Below are positions 12,009 through 23,400 of a DNA stretch of 64,000 nucleotides, piece by piece. The DNA is from Vitellaria paradoxa (lineage: Eukaryota; Streptophyta; Magnoliopsida; Ericales; Sapotaceae). Both the position numbers and the translations under genes were made by a program. Under the pieces are notes generated by a model. It was not told where the DNA came from and did not search any database. It was given only the letters and a program-made list of their open reading frames with translations. The stretch covers positions 35,922,419 through 35,986,418 of the forward strand of contig CM034239.1 in the NCBI GenBank assembly GCA_019916065.1. Reading direction: 5' to 3'. How positions within the stretch are numbered: the stretch's first letter is position 1; each line of letters begins with the position of its first letter.

Positions 12009-12224
12009 GGGCTTATTTACACTCTATAAATAAATTTTTACACTTTACATTATTTTTTTTATTAAATAAAATTACACAATTATCCTCATTCTTGTAAAAG
12101 AGTATTTACAGCATTAAAATTATATAACATATCTTATTAAAAAAATAATATTAGTTGTGAAATTGTACTTAATGAAAAAGTAAAATAAAGTGTAAGAATT
12201 TATTTGTGGAGTACAAATATACCC
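12009..12224. mobile_element. MITE family B, copy 1
   Basis: A 216-bp non-coding element with long imperfect inverted ends, GGGCTTATTTACACTCTATA on the left and, complemented, GGGTATATTTGTACTCCACA on the right. A related copy lies at 19786-20002 with the same internal order, including ATTAAATAAAATTACACAA. The ~35-bp ends are directly visible; the transposon superfamily is not assigned. Confidence 0.7.
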
Positions 12225-12975
12225 ACCCAAATATCTGAAGTGACATATATATATACACACACCCAAACAAAGAAATGAACTATTTTACATCTTGTACACT
12301 GATGGGCAATCACAAAATCTTTAGAAATGGAATTTGAAAAAGAGTCCCTCGTTCGGTTGTTGTGTGGACATTTTGAGACCATTAAATAGCAATCAGACAA
12401 GGAGGACGATATTACTTTAGTTACTACTTACCCATTATAACCCTGCCCAATCCTCCAAGGGAGTCAATGTAAACAAAAGTAGAGTTCAGTTTGGAAGCTT
12501 AATACCCCAAGCACATGAAACATAAATTGTAATGGTGATGTCCAAAGCGGCTTAATAACTAATTTTTAATATAAAGATCTTCCATTTTAACATTATCAAA
12601 TTTTTAAAATGTTTTTAAATCACTCTTTGAACTTTTTACATGTTATAAAAGGATGAAAATCTGTCACATAAAATATAACAGGGTCATTTTAATTTTTGAT
12701 ACGTCCTCATAACACGTGGAAAAGTCCAGTAATTAGAACGTTTAGTAAAATATCCTGCAAGAACTTTTGGCTAAGATTGGTTGGAATGATGTCACCTACT
12801 ATTATGGGGGAATACAGAACAAAATGAAACCACATCAAAAAGAACAAATAAATAAACAACTCTCTCTTTCACCTAATAAATAGTTATTTATGAACCTTGA
12901 ATCCAAGACCTGGCAGCTTCCGAGCTATCAGCTCGGCCCCGCTGAATTTTGAACCGTTGAATTTTAATCGAATGG

Positions 12976-13081
12976 TTTAATGGAGGACATGACCCTAAAC
13001 AGATTTGATTGGCGTCATCAAATTTATATAGCCAACCCCATCTAGTGAGAAAATGCTTAGTTTGGTTTGGTTTGGTTTGGT
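12976..13081 (+). mobile_element. 5'-truncated RTE-type LINE tail
   Basis: This 106-bp insert matches the last ~100 bases of the RTE LINE at 45635-47097 (complement), including the motif GATTGGCGTC and the block around CCAACCCCATCTAGTG. It ends in a TTTGG repeat tail instead of poly-A, as plant RTE elements do. It is flanked by a perfect 19-bp target duplication, TTGAATTTTAATCGAATGG, at 12957-12975 and 13082-13100. It lies about 400 bp downstream of the SUB1-like stop codon. Confidence 0.9.
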
Positions 13082-13486
13082 TTGAATTTTAATCGAATGG
13101 CTCAAAGTTATGAAGCTTACAGACAGAAACAACAGTGATTAAGCTCCACCAAAGATTATTTATATTCAAATGAATCCATCGATTTGGAACAATAAATGAA
13201 CAATAAAAAAAATAGGTAATATTAGAACAAACGGCATCCTAGTTTAATACCACATTACTGGGAACCACAGACAAGAAATACAGAAAAGTGCACCTATGAC
13301 CTTCAACATATGACCAAGTAATAGATCACTGGCAGCTGTTCCTCTAGAAATACAATACAAGTGGAACATTGCTATTTAATTTGGTAACTACCAATTTAGA
13401 ACAAAAATTCAGAAAAGCAAACAAATAACACCAGTGGAGATTAACAAACGCAGCGACAAGAATTTCTCAAACCACAAGTATAGGGA

Positions 13487-15178
13487 TTAGGTGCTGGCCG
13501 AGCTGCAGGTGTTAACCCCATCCTTACAGTCTCCAGTGAGATCATTGAAAGTCTCAATCTGCCTTTTTCCCCTTAGAAAAACTTCCGTATCAACAGAGAA
13601 CCTCATGTAACCATCAAATTCAACTGGAAACCCATTGTTAAGTGTTTTAGTTTCTGAGTACCATTCGCTGTTCTCATCCCAGAGATCTTTATATTCATCA
13701 AGAAAATGTGTGGAATACTTGTCTTTCAAAGGGTCAAAGAAGGATGTATCTGGTTCATCTGTGGAAATATAGAGGTTCCTTCCACCATCAACTTTATCCT
13801 CTAAGGCTGAGAGAAGAGATGCGGGTGATGTATCGGCATCAAGATTAGGCCAGAGCTCCTTGTTCTTTGCCTTCTCACCTCTCACAATGTGAACGGAGTC
13901 AAAATCCCAATTCAACCTTGAGGAAATGGCAGACACTATGTCCATCAAGCGCTTGGACTTCCACACCAAATGCCAGGGTCGTTGCACAACCGATTCTGTC
14001 TCCCCTTCACACACCCTATACCAGTAATTATCTGGCTCCACAGTTCCAAACTTCCTCATAATCAAGGTATCCTTAATCCCAGCTAGTTTCATGGGAGTTA
14101 CCCTAAAATCCTCCACAAGATAGAGGTTCAATCCATCTTTCCGGTGCCATTTTCCCCAATCAGACCAAAACTGAGCCTGATCCAATATGGAAGCTGACTC
14201 TTTCAAATGCTCAAAATCAAAGTAAAACCGGAAATCTTTCCCTTCCTCATCTACATGAGATGAAGTGTAAATTGAAGACAAGCAAATACTCAAATCCATG
14301 ACCAGCGTCCGATTCAAGTACTGAGCTTCACCCAAAGCACACATGAAACTCCAGAGGTAATGATTCATGTTTTTGCATCTATCTCCACCTCCAACATAAA
14401 TCAAGTACCGACCTTGGCTAAATGAACCCTCTGATTCAACTACAGGTAGAGAGTCATTTACAATGCCCCCAACCTCAGGCAGAGAAACAGGCTGCAGTTC
14501 TTGAGTCTCAGGCTTCTTCTCAAACACTTTCTGATTCTTCTTCCTCTTCCTTGCGTTCCCTCCAGAATGATATTCTCCAATACGAACAACGCTAAGAGTG
14601 CAATTATCAGATCTGGAAATGTCAAAACTTCGGTAATCCTTGTAAAATGCTGCAGTCTTTCCTTCTTTAGGTCTAAACCGCCACGCCATGTGGCAAGAAT
14701 TGTCATTCCATCCACGAACAGGTTTACCAAACCGGTAAAAATGTATATCGTTGAAGTGCTCTATAGCAGCCTTCATCAGTACATTAAACACATCCGGGTC
14801 CGCACAATCAATGGGTTTACCAATCTCACTCCCACAATCAAGGTTAGAGGTGGTAGGCTCACCGTTATCAACATCAGTGATATTTATGAAAGTGGCAAAT
14901 GCAGTCTGATTAGAAGCCATAAAGTCCTCTCCGGTCTTGACAACCGTGTTATCGGATGTAAAAGTCGCATTTGAGGTTGAGGTGAGGAACGTAGTGATCT
15001 TGGTTGATTGATGAAACAGAGGATCCTCGGGCTCATAAGTCGTAGCAATAATAGTAAAAATCAAGACCCCAACTACGAAAATTGTGAAACAAACGTTCCC
15101 AATCATTGCAAGAGCATTTTGGCCGAGGTGCTCCAGCTGAAAACTCCGAGTTCGCAATAGAGGATTCCGACCCAACAT
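13487..15178 (-). CDS. SUB1: SUB1-like / O-fucosyltransferase-like type II membrane protein
   Basis: An intronless frame of 563 residues, ATG at 15178 to TAA at 13487. A short basic cytosolic N-terminus (1-21) is followed by one membrane segment (about 22-47, containing FTIFVVGVLIFTII). A lumenal region of about 200 residues with several N-glycosylation sequons (NAT, NQT, NIT, NCT, NDS, NRT) comes next. The conserved domain starts near 257 (RYLIYVGGGDRCKNMNHYLW) and runs to about 545. This layout fits a Golgi glycosyltransferase-like protein. From memory it matches the plant family that includes Arabidopsis SUB1, reported as a calcium-binding regulator in cryptochrome/phytochrome light signalling, and close uncharacterised paralogues; the fold is related to GDP-fucose O-fucosyltransferases. 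I cannot tell which paralogue this is, and enzymatic activity is not shown. A basic run (210-222, RKRKKNQK) lies in the linker. The stop codon is followed by ordinary AT-rich 3' sequence. Confidence 0.93.
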   Translation of the reverse strand: MLGRNPLLRTRSFQLEHLGQNALAMIGNVCFTIFVVGVLIFTIIATTYEPEDPLFHQSTKITTFLTSTSNATFTSDNTVVKTGEDFMASNQTAFATFINITDVDNGEPTTSNLDCGSEIGKPIDCADPDVFNVLMKAAIEHFNDIHFYRFGKPVRGWNDNSCHMAWRFRPKEGKTAAFYKDYRSFDISRSDNCTLSVVRIGEYHSGGNARKRKKNQKVFEKKPETQELQPVSLPEVGGIVNDSLPVVESEGSFSQGRYLIYVGGGDRCKNMNHYLWSFMCALGEAQYLNRTLVMDLSICLSSIYTSSHVDEEGKDFRFYFDFEHLKESASILDQAQFWSDWGKWHRKDGLNLYLVEDFRVTPMKLAGIKDTLIMRKFGTVEPDNYWYRVCEGETESVVQRPWHLVWKSKRLMDIVSAISSRLNWDFDSVHIVRGEKAKNKELWPNLDADTSPASLLSALEDKVDGGRNLYISTDEPDTSFFDPLKDKYSTHFLDEYKDLWDENSEWYSETKTLNNGFPVEFDGYMRFSVDTEVFLRGKRQIETFNDLTGDCKDGVNTCSSAST

Positions 15179-15700
15179 TTTTCAACACCAAAAGCCTCAC
15201 AAAAACCCTAAGCCCCACCACAAACAGAACGCAATTCAACGAACAATCAAGCAATTAAAGCAGAAATCAAATAATTCTAAGAATACAGAGAACTAATATC
15301 AAAAATATCCGAAAATGACTTAAACCTAATAGGCTCCCTATCGATCTGAAAGCTGGTCATAATTTATGGGAATCAATACCATATAGAGAAAGAAAAAGTG
15401 AACTAAAGCAAGCATTGTGAAGTGGTGTATGTATCTACAGATCTGTATTTATATAGGTTTCAGCGAAGAGCATAGGAGCTCAGTGACTGTTTATATATAC
15501 TCACAGATCTGTATATACAGCTTTAGGGATTTTGATCAAGAGCGAATCGATTTCTTACCTTTCGTTTTTCACAAATGGAGACTAGCCATCATTTGCAGCA
15601 AAGTAATGGCACGAAAGCTCAAACCAGCAGGCCTTCCTCTCTTTCTCTCTGACTCTTTCTCTGTCTAAAACCCACGAACACTCCCTCGCTATTTCCCTCT
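15179..15700 (-). promoter_or_regulatory. Probable 5' leader of the SUB1-like gene, with a leader intron and short uORF
   Basis: Upstream of the start codon is a good donor, CGAAAG|GTAAGAAA (exon end 15559), and an acceptor, GCTTTCAG (exon resumes 15345). Together they predict a 213-bp leader intron at 15558-15346. The upstream exon carries two adjacent ATGs (15592 and 15589) opening a 7- to 8-codon upstream ORF that stops at 15569. Farther upstream the minus strand is AG-rich near 15630-15660. The transcription start is not determined. Confidence 0.4.
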
Positions 15701-15856
15701 ACACTGGTCCAAGCTACGAACCACGGTGATTATCGAAGCATCGAACAGAGAGGGTTGTCGCTAAAATAAGCAGGGGAAGCGGTGCTGCCGTGTGGTCAAT
15801 AAATGTGCATAGTCGGTGGGACTTTTGGGCGGTAATCAGCCTCACCGTTTTTTATG

Positions 15857-16011
15857 GCCCGTTTGGGGCACCAAATTTCATCTAAATATATTAATTTTAA
15901 TTAGTTTTTTATATATTTTTTTAATTAAAATTTTTTATATATCATTTTTATGTTATATTTTTTTATTTTTATTGTACTTTTTAATCAATTTTTTGTCAAC
16001 CAAACACACCC
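15857..16011. mobile_element. hAT-type MITE-like element
   Basis: About 155 bp with ends GGCCCGTTTGGGGCACC and, complemented, GGGTGTGTTTGGTTGAC, enclosing very AT-rich non-coding DNA. The GTTTGG-type ends are common in plant hAT-like MITEs. No target duplication was resolved. Confidence 0.5.
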
Positions 16012-18139
16012 TATGCACCATTCAGCGCTTATATTTTTATTGTTAATTTTTAAATAAAAAATAATATCTTATGAATGTAATGATTTTGAATGAAATATAT
16101 CCGTCACTATTCATACAAAATAGGTAAGTGATGACTAGTGCAAGATAAAGGAATGGTGAGAATAGAATTTTCGATTTGTACGTAAGTTAGAAATTTTAAC
16201 GAAGACATGAAAATATATAGAATAAATTATATTAACCTTCCCTTAACATTTGATTAATTACACTTAATACTCATAATATTTAAAAGTTACACTTACCTCT
16301 CTTATTTTGAAATATTATTAACATACCTTTTACCAATAAAATCAATGGTTAAAACTTAACAAAAAATGTTAAAATAATTAAACTTTTACATATTTTTCTT
16401 ATTTTACCTCTTCCTTTATCACATGTTGGTCAATTTTTTTTTACAAAAATTCTCAAAACTAAGTGAAAAAATTAAGTAAAAATAAAAAGTTTTTACTTAT
16501 TTTTTATGATTTTTGTAAAGAAAATTGATTAAAATGTGATAAAGGGGCATAAAATAAAAAAAATCTAAAATTTTGATTAGATTGACATTTTATGTTAAAT
16601 TTCAATAACCGACATTATTGAATGGATGTTAATATTAATAACATTTCAAAAAAATGAAGACAAATATAATGTTTAAATATTGTGGATGCTAAATATAACT
16701 AACCAAATATTAAAGGAGATAAGTGCAATTTACCCAAATTTATATACCATTTGTTTTTGTAATTAATTTATACACCATTTTAGTTTTTCTATTTTAAAGG
16801 GTGTTTGGTTTAATTAAAAAATATTAAAAGAAATTTTACTTTTATCAATTTTTAAAATTTTTTCAATTAAATTTTGTCACATGTTATTTTTACACAAACT
16901 TTTCATTTTTATTCTTTTACTATCCAATTAAAATAAAAACTTTAGAACTGGCTGGTTTGGATAGCAAATACTGATTTTTTATTTTAGATTTTTTTTGTAA
17001 TTTATTTTTATTTAATATGATTTTTTACTAAAATTAAATTTTTATTTTTTTGTTTGGTGATTTTTTAGAGTGTTAATTGCATTTATGAAAAAAATCAAAA
17101 AACTAATATCTATTTAAAAATTATAAAAGAAATCTGATTGTTTGATTTTTAAAAATTTTTTAAATTCAACATGAATTTTTTAATTTTTCTTGTAATTATT
17201 TTTTTTCCATCTAAAACTATCAAACAAAAAAAATTACATTTTAGTTAAAAATGTAATATTTAAGACAAAAATAAACTAAAAATTAATTAACTTATTAATA
17301 TCCAAACATGCTTTAATAATTATATTTGTTAAAAATAAATTTAGAAAAATAAAACCGTCAATTATACTTGGGTTACTTTCTTTATTTTTATTTTATTTTT
17401 TTTTTGCCTTTAATATTTAGACTTATAAATAATAGGGCAAATTTAGGTCCACTTTGTTTTAGGTGGCATTTGGAGTAACAAAAAGTAAAAAATTTTGATA
17501 AAAATTGTGAGTTCATAATTCATGCGATAAAATAAAAAGTGAATAATTTTTAAAATTTTTTAATGTTTTTCAACAATTTTTAGAATTTTTTTAGAACTCT
17601 AAATGAAGCAGTAGTATAGTTTGACTTTTTACGGCACTATTGAGGATTTTTTTAAATATATTTAATTTTATATAATAAGAAATAAATATATATAAAATGT
17701 AAATAATATTTAATATAAAATAATATAACAAATATGTAATATTTAAACATTTAATAAAAGTTCAAGTACTTAATTTATAACAAAATAATCCACTATTGAC
17801 TTACCCAAAAAAAAGTGTGAAACACATCCGTACTCTAAAAAAATAAAATGCAAAAATTAAAAAAATGTTACACATGTCAAATCACTAACAATTCTTCAAA
17901 TGCTCTTAGCAACAGTAAAATGATTCATTATAAACTTTTTTAAAAAAGGGACATGTGTCAATCTTCCAAAAAAACAAAATGCAAAAAATAAAAATAAAAT
18001 AAAATACATGTCAAATGTCTAATAATCATTAAAATTTTAAATATAAAAATAACATTAGTATTTAAACAAAAAGAAAACAAAAACATGAAAAAGAAAAACT
18101 CAAAAATACAAATTCAACTTGTAGTAAAACCACGTGTCG
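16012..18139. other. Intergenic, extremely AT-rich DNA
   Basis: No gene. Several inverted-end fragments of the GTGTTTGGTT type (for example near 16800 and 17050) suggest overlapping decayed MITEs, but boundaries are not clear. Confidence 0.4.
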
Positions 18140-19740
18140 CCTTTTTTTTTTTTTGATGGGTTAGATGAAATGTTATTAAATAAGAAAAGTACAAAATACA
18201 AGAAAATCATACATTTTGTAGTATCTTGCATTATCTTCATTAAAAGATAATACAAGATGCCACTAACTAATTAAGAGACCCTATCCCTTTTATATATAAA
18301 AGTTTTACAAGTATAAACAACATTTAACACTTCTCTTATTACTGAACAAACATTCGGCTTGGAGTCTTCAAAAGCAATTGCATTCCTATGCCTCCAAATG
18401 CTATAAACAATAGCTCCAAAAGCAATATGCCTAAGTATCTTGTTTAGATAATCACCTCACAACTCGTCAACACCCCACTGTACTAACTCATCCCAACTAC
18501 TGGCAGCAAAAAAAAAAAAAAAAAAAAACCTATCTTATCTATAACTGAGTGCCATATTCTACAAGAAAAGAAGCAATTGATTAAAATATGATCTACATCC
18601 ACAATATTATCTCCACATAAATAACAACACATGCTATCTCTTAGCCCATACCGCACCAATTCGTTTTGACTGCATATTTCCTTAAGATAGCTAGATACAA
18701 AATAAAAGCACATCTAGGTATCGAACCTTTAAATTTAATAAAAAAGCTCCACGCAAACTTGTTACTTGGAGAACGCAACAAACTCCAAGCTGCTTTAACA
18801 GAGAATTGGTTACCAAACTTCCTTACCCAAATTACCTGATCATCCTTGCTAATATCAGGGAAGGCAGATTTGCTGTAGCTACTCTAGTTTTCAACCATTT
18901 AGGTGAATTCACCCTAGGCCAAGACCAGCCCTTTGAAGATATAATTGTGTTAACTAGTGTTGCTGAACCAAGTCCGGAATCATAGATTACTCTTTGATTA
19001 GCTTCCATGCAAATGGGACTTGAAGGCAGCCAATAGTCATACCACAACAAGGCCAAAAATACCCTTTTTCAACCTTATAATAGATCAGGGATCGAGCAAT
19101 ATCTCTCAATTGTAACAATTTCCTCCAAGTCCAGGTACAATTAGAGGGAATTTTAACAATCCAAAAATTCTCTTCCTTGAGCACATTAGCATATATTCAC
19201 TTGACTCGACTGCTCAAGGAATTCTGCTTTAATTCTACTTCCCAAATGTACCTTAACATTGAAGCTTTATTCCACTCCTTTAATTTTTTGATATCAAGTC
19301 TGCCTTCGTCCTCTGGAAGTGTAACTTTTCCCCATACCACTTTAGCTCTAGTTACCTTAAGGGCTGGACCACTCCATAGAAATTTCCTTAAACTCCCTTC
19401 TACATTCTTAATTATTGCAGACAGAAGAATAAAATAGGCAGACTAAAATGCTTGTGTGCTAAATAAAATTGAATGTATTAATTGAATTCTTCCTACATAA
19501 GAAAGGCTCAAGCTAGTTCATTTTTTGGTTTTTTTGCTAAAATTTTCTCCACCAAAGGCTTACAATATGCTACTCTAAGTTTTGATGAGATTGAAGGCAC
19601 CACAAGGTATCTCATTGGTAATTGACCTCTTTGAAAGTGCAAAACATTTAGAATATTAGAAGCAATATGGTTATGGACTCTAGATAAGAAAACCTCACTT
19701 TTGTCTTTGTTGTCGTACAATTTCTTCTCATATTTATGTA
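18140..19740 (-). pseudogene. L1-type LINE relic (RT thumb to 3' end)
   Basis: Read on the minus strand, broken frames give the C-terminal part of a plant L1 ORF2. A block at 19720-19508 contains SNILNVLHFQRGQLPMRYLVVP, the conserved post-RT region. Further pieces lie at 19184-18832. At 18713-18483 is a zinc-ribbon-like RVT segment (MCCYLCGDNIVDVDHILINC). Near 18420-18350 is IVYSIWRHRNAIAFEDSKP, typical of the 3' end. A poly-T tract at 18142-18155 (poly-A on the element strand) marks the 3' end. Many stops and frameshifts and an internal poly-A insertion near 18507-18528 show that it is dead. No target duplication was found. Confidence 0.8.
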
Positions 19741-19785
19741 TTAGTATAAATTAGCAAAATGCTCACGATGAATTTTTATAAAGAT

Positions 19786-20002
19786 ATGCCTATTCACACT
19801 CCATAAATGGATTCTTGCACTCCACTTTACTTTCTTATTAAATAAAATTACACAAGTACTCTCATTCTTGTAGAAGGATATTTAAAATATTAAAATTATA
19901 TAGCATAACTTATTAGAAGAATGAGGGTAATTATGAAATTTTATTTGATGAAAAAGTAAAGTGAAGTGCAAAAATCTATTTGTGAAGTGCAAAAAGACAC
20001 AC
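19786..20002. mobile_element. MITE family B, copy 2
   Basis: Related along its full length to 12009-12224, with the same inverted ends (TATTCACACTCCATAAATGG on the left; TTTGCACTTCACAAATAGAT as complement on the right). It contains no gene. It lies just beyond the 5' side of the L1 relic. Confidence 0.7.
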
Positions 20003-20164
20003 CATTTTTATAATATATTTAATTTTATGATAGCTGACGAACAAATATATGCAAAATATAAAAAATAATACAAAAATATGCCTAACAATAGTTGGAAAAA
20101 TATAAAATAAAACAAAAACACACACTTTAAAATATATATATATATATATATATATCTTATCTTA

Positions 20165-20450
20165 TCTTACTACTACATAAAAGGATAGTTAATTGAAAAA
20201 CTTTTTTCTAGAGAAAAATGTTCTCATAAAGATCACAAATATCTATAAAGTTACAATTTAGCGTAATCTTTTCTATTATATAAAAGGTGAATAGTTAAAA
20301 AACTATTTTTTAGACAAACATGTCCTCATAAAAATCAAAGTATCCATAAATTCATAATTTAATACATTTAATGATATTAATAGTATTATTTAATACTAAT
20401 TGAATTGTAAAAAAATTCATTATAAAAATAAAAATATCTTAATATTATAT
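20165..20450. repeat. Helitron-head-like direct repeats, left part
   Basis: Units begin with phrases like TACTACATAAAAGG (20169) and TATTATATAAAAGG (20274), followed by GAATAGTT...ATGTCCTCATAAA...ATATCCATAAA and ending near AAATATCTTAATAT. The same unit resumes on the far side of the copia element (25507-25850). The period is roughly 105-175 bp. The phrase TACTATATAAAAGG resembles the 5' ends of some plant Helitrons, but that is inference. Confidence 0.5.
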
Positions 20451-23400
20451 TAAAATTTCATATTCTCCTAGATGGTGGATATCCCAAGCAAACATGAAGA
20501 GTAAATAGAGAGGGACAAATATAAAATGAGAAAACTCACAAAGGGAATTCCTCAAAACTTTTACTAAAAAGCAAGTGTTAGTTATAAACTCAAAACTCTC
20601 AATAGTTCGACTCCTCAACTCTATACTCCATTGACGTTTGCTCGAATCCTCGATACACAAACTCTTTTAGCGAAAGTCCTCTGACTCCTCAAAGGCACAA
20701 TACTAACTCCTCAGTAGCTTTGCTGAATCCTTAGCTATTAGAAATCTAAAATCCTTCGGATCACACACAAAAAAATCTCGGCTAAGCGATTGAGAGAACC
20801 TTTGAAACAGTTTTGCTCCTTATTGAATGAATATTCTATCCGTATGGAATCCTAAATACATCCAATGTTTATATTTGTCAAAACCTAGGACATATAGGAT
20901 TCAAAAACAGAGGCTTGGAAGGTTGAAAATTTTTCTTCGCAAGAACCTCGTACCTATGCCTTCTCACGGCCTTCCCGCAACTCAGAGCAGCCTTCTTGCA
21001 CGACCAATATTCAAATCTTGGCTCTCAGTATTTTCCTACAAGTAACTGTGGCCCTCTAATGGTCTTCCTGCATTTTTGATATTCTGACTTTGTTCAACCT
21101 GTATCACACTTCGAAAGTTATCCAACTACTTTCTTGAAACCTTTATACTTCTATCTAACTCAAGACTGTAATGCCTTAGTCTATACTATGTCTAAGAAGT
21201 ACAAGACACTTTGTTTGATCATGAATTTGCCAATTTACAATATAATTCCTAACAATCCCCCTCTTTGACAATTCCATGTCAAAACTTAATGAATGAATTT
21301 TCAAAAAAAAAAAAATCAACATAAATTATGGCCTTAGTAAACACTGTCAATAATTAATATGCTCTAATTTTTAAACTTGTTCGCTGCACACTCAAATAGA
21401 ATAATTAAAGTATCACGTGGAATAAATAAATAACTTAAAAAATATTAAATGAAACATTAAGAAAAAAATGAAACAAAATATTAACTATTCTCTCTCTCAA
21501 TTAACTAACATAAAATATTAACTGTCAAAACATTAACTATTCTTCTTCTCAATTAACTGACTCTTTTTCAACCATTCTTCCCCTTAACTATTCTTCCCCT
21601 TTTTTATATGAGTTGACAAAAAAATAAATTGTGATGTGTAATCTTAATCAATTCATTCCAAGTTCTACTTTCCCAAACACAAAACTAAACACAGTTTCAA
21701 ATTTTTTTACCATACATAAATAGTAATAAATAAAAACTCCAAGAGTCACCCCACTATTTATGTCATGAGTTGTTCACACATATCATACTAATAGTCAAAT
21801 GCCTGTGCAATTGGTGAAATGAAGTTTAAGTGCATCATGATTAATACTTCTTGCATACTCGCATGAATTTTAAAATGCCTTTTTTGCACTATGAATTGAA
21901 TAAATAAATATGCACTTGTGCTTTTTGGCTTACTTCTCCTCAATTCATTATTTTTTAACCATACACCAAGTTTTTCAATTTACTTCCACCAAGTTTTTTT
22001 GCGTTTCTCTTTTTCAAATTTTCTTGCTTTACTTGGCAGCTTTCACACACTTATGGGTAGGTAGCCATCTTCTTGTATCATCGAACCCTGAGAGTAGTTA
22101 TTTTGATAACTAGCACATCAACAGGTTAGTTGCACTCTATCCTATTTGTAACATTTTCCAAGTGATTTTACTTTGAAAGACCTCAAGAGTAACTAATAGT
22201 CCAAAAAAGAGAATTTATAAAACAATTAAGTAATGGAAATGATTTTTCACGATGTACTAAACTTCGTGCAATTACAATTGGCACACTATTACCATGACAA
22301 AGAATAACAAAACATAGGATTTAGATTCGACAAACAATTCAAATTCATGACCACTATGTAAATCAACAATTTTAATCCTATGATTTTGAAGTGTGTATGA
22401 AGTAATAGACCATATAAGAGTATCATAAAGAATAACATTACACCCAAAAAAATTTATTTTTATTTTTTAAAAAAAATTAAAAAAATAATCCACATGATTT
22501 CATAGAACTAAAAAAGAATATAACAATGATGTATAGCCTAATTTATGAAAAAAATTACCTCTACATATCAAGGCTCACCCCTTTAACATCCTTAGGGGTG
22601 TGGGTGATATATAGGTCACTCTTCCTAACCTAAACAGTTCTCATTTTTGGAAAAACATTGAGAGTCTTGGGGTTGTTGGGTTTTGGATCAATAGGTTTTA
22701 AAAAATTTTTCTTTCTATTTTTCCTCACTGACCAAGTCATGTGAGGTCTAGAATCAAAACATGACTCTTGAAACCTCAATGGGTCAAAAATATTTGATAC
22801 TTGAAAATTAGGTCTCAAGAAATTCCTAGTGTCAACATAGAGTAGGGGTAACCCATACAATTTGTGACAATGAGGTCTTGTGTGACCAGGTATATATCAC
22901 AATAAAAACATATAGGAACAAACTTATGTTACAAGTTATGGGTCATACTTTTAGACTTCTAAAAATAGGCTCTTGACTAATCATCATTCTTGGGTTGAGG
23001 GGCTTTAACTGTTTTTGGACCAGTTGTCTTTGAAGACTGAAATCGAATCAGCATAGGCTTTTTCTACTCACTTGGGGTGGCTCTAGCTTCAACATTGGCT
23101 TCCTACTTGCCAGTGTACCCAAGTCCTCTATTGTCACCTAGGCTCTTTTACATCCCAAGTATGTCATCAAGTTAGGAAGATACTATATTCATCATGGATT
23201 GCATGGTTTGTAGCTTAGCCTGGGCATCCGTCAATTCATTGTCTTTTTGATCCAGTTTGGTCTTGAAGGTTATTATCAATTCATTTTAATTTTACTTGCT
23301 TGTTTCAAGGCTATCAAATTTCCTTTATAAATCTTCTAAGGCAATTTTCAAGTTATTTCTCTCCATTTTCAACATTTTATTCTTCACAGCTAATTTTTTA

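Noticed and set aside
14458..14974. 90- and 157-codon open frames inside the SUB1-like gene
   Set aside because: They overlap the long real coding frame in other frames.
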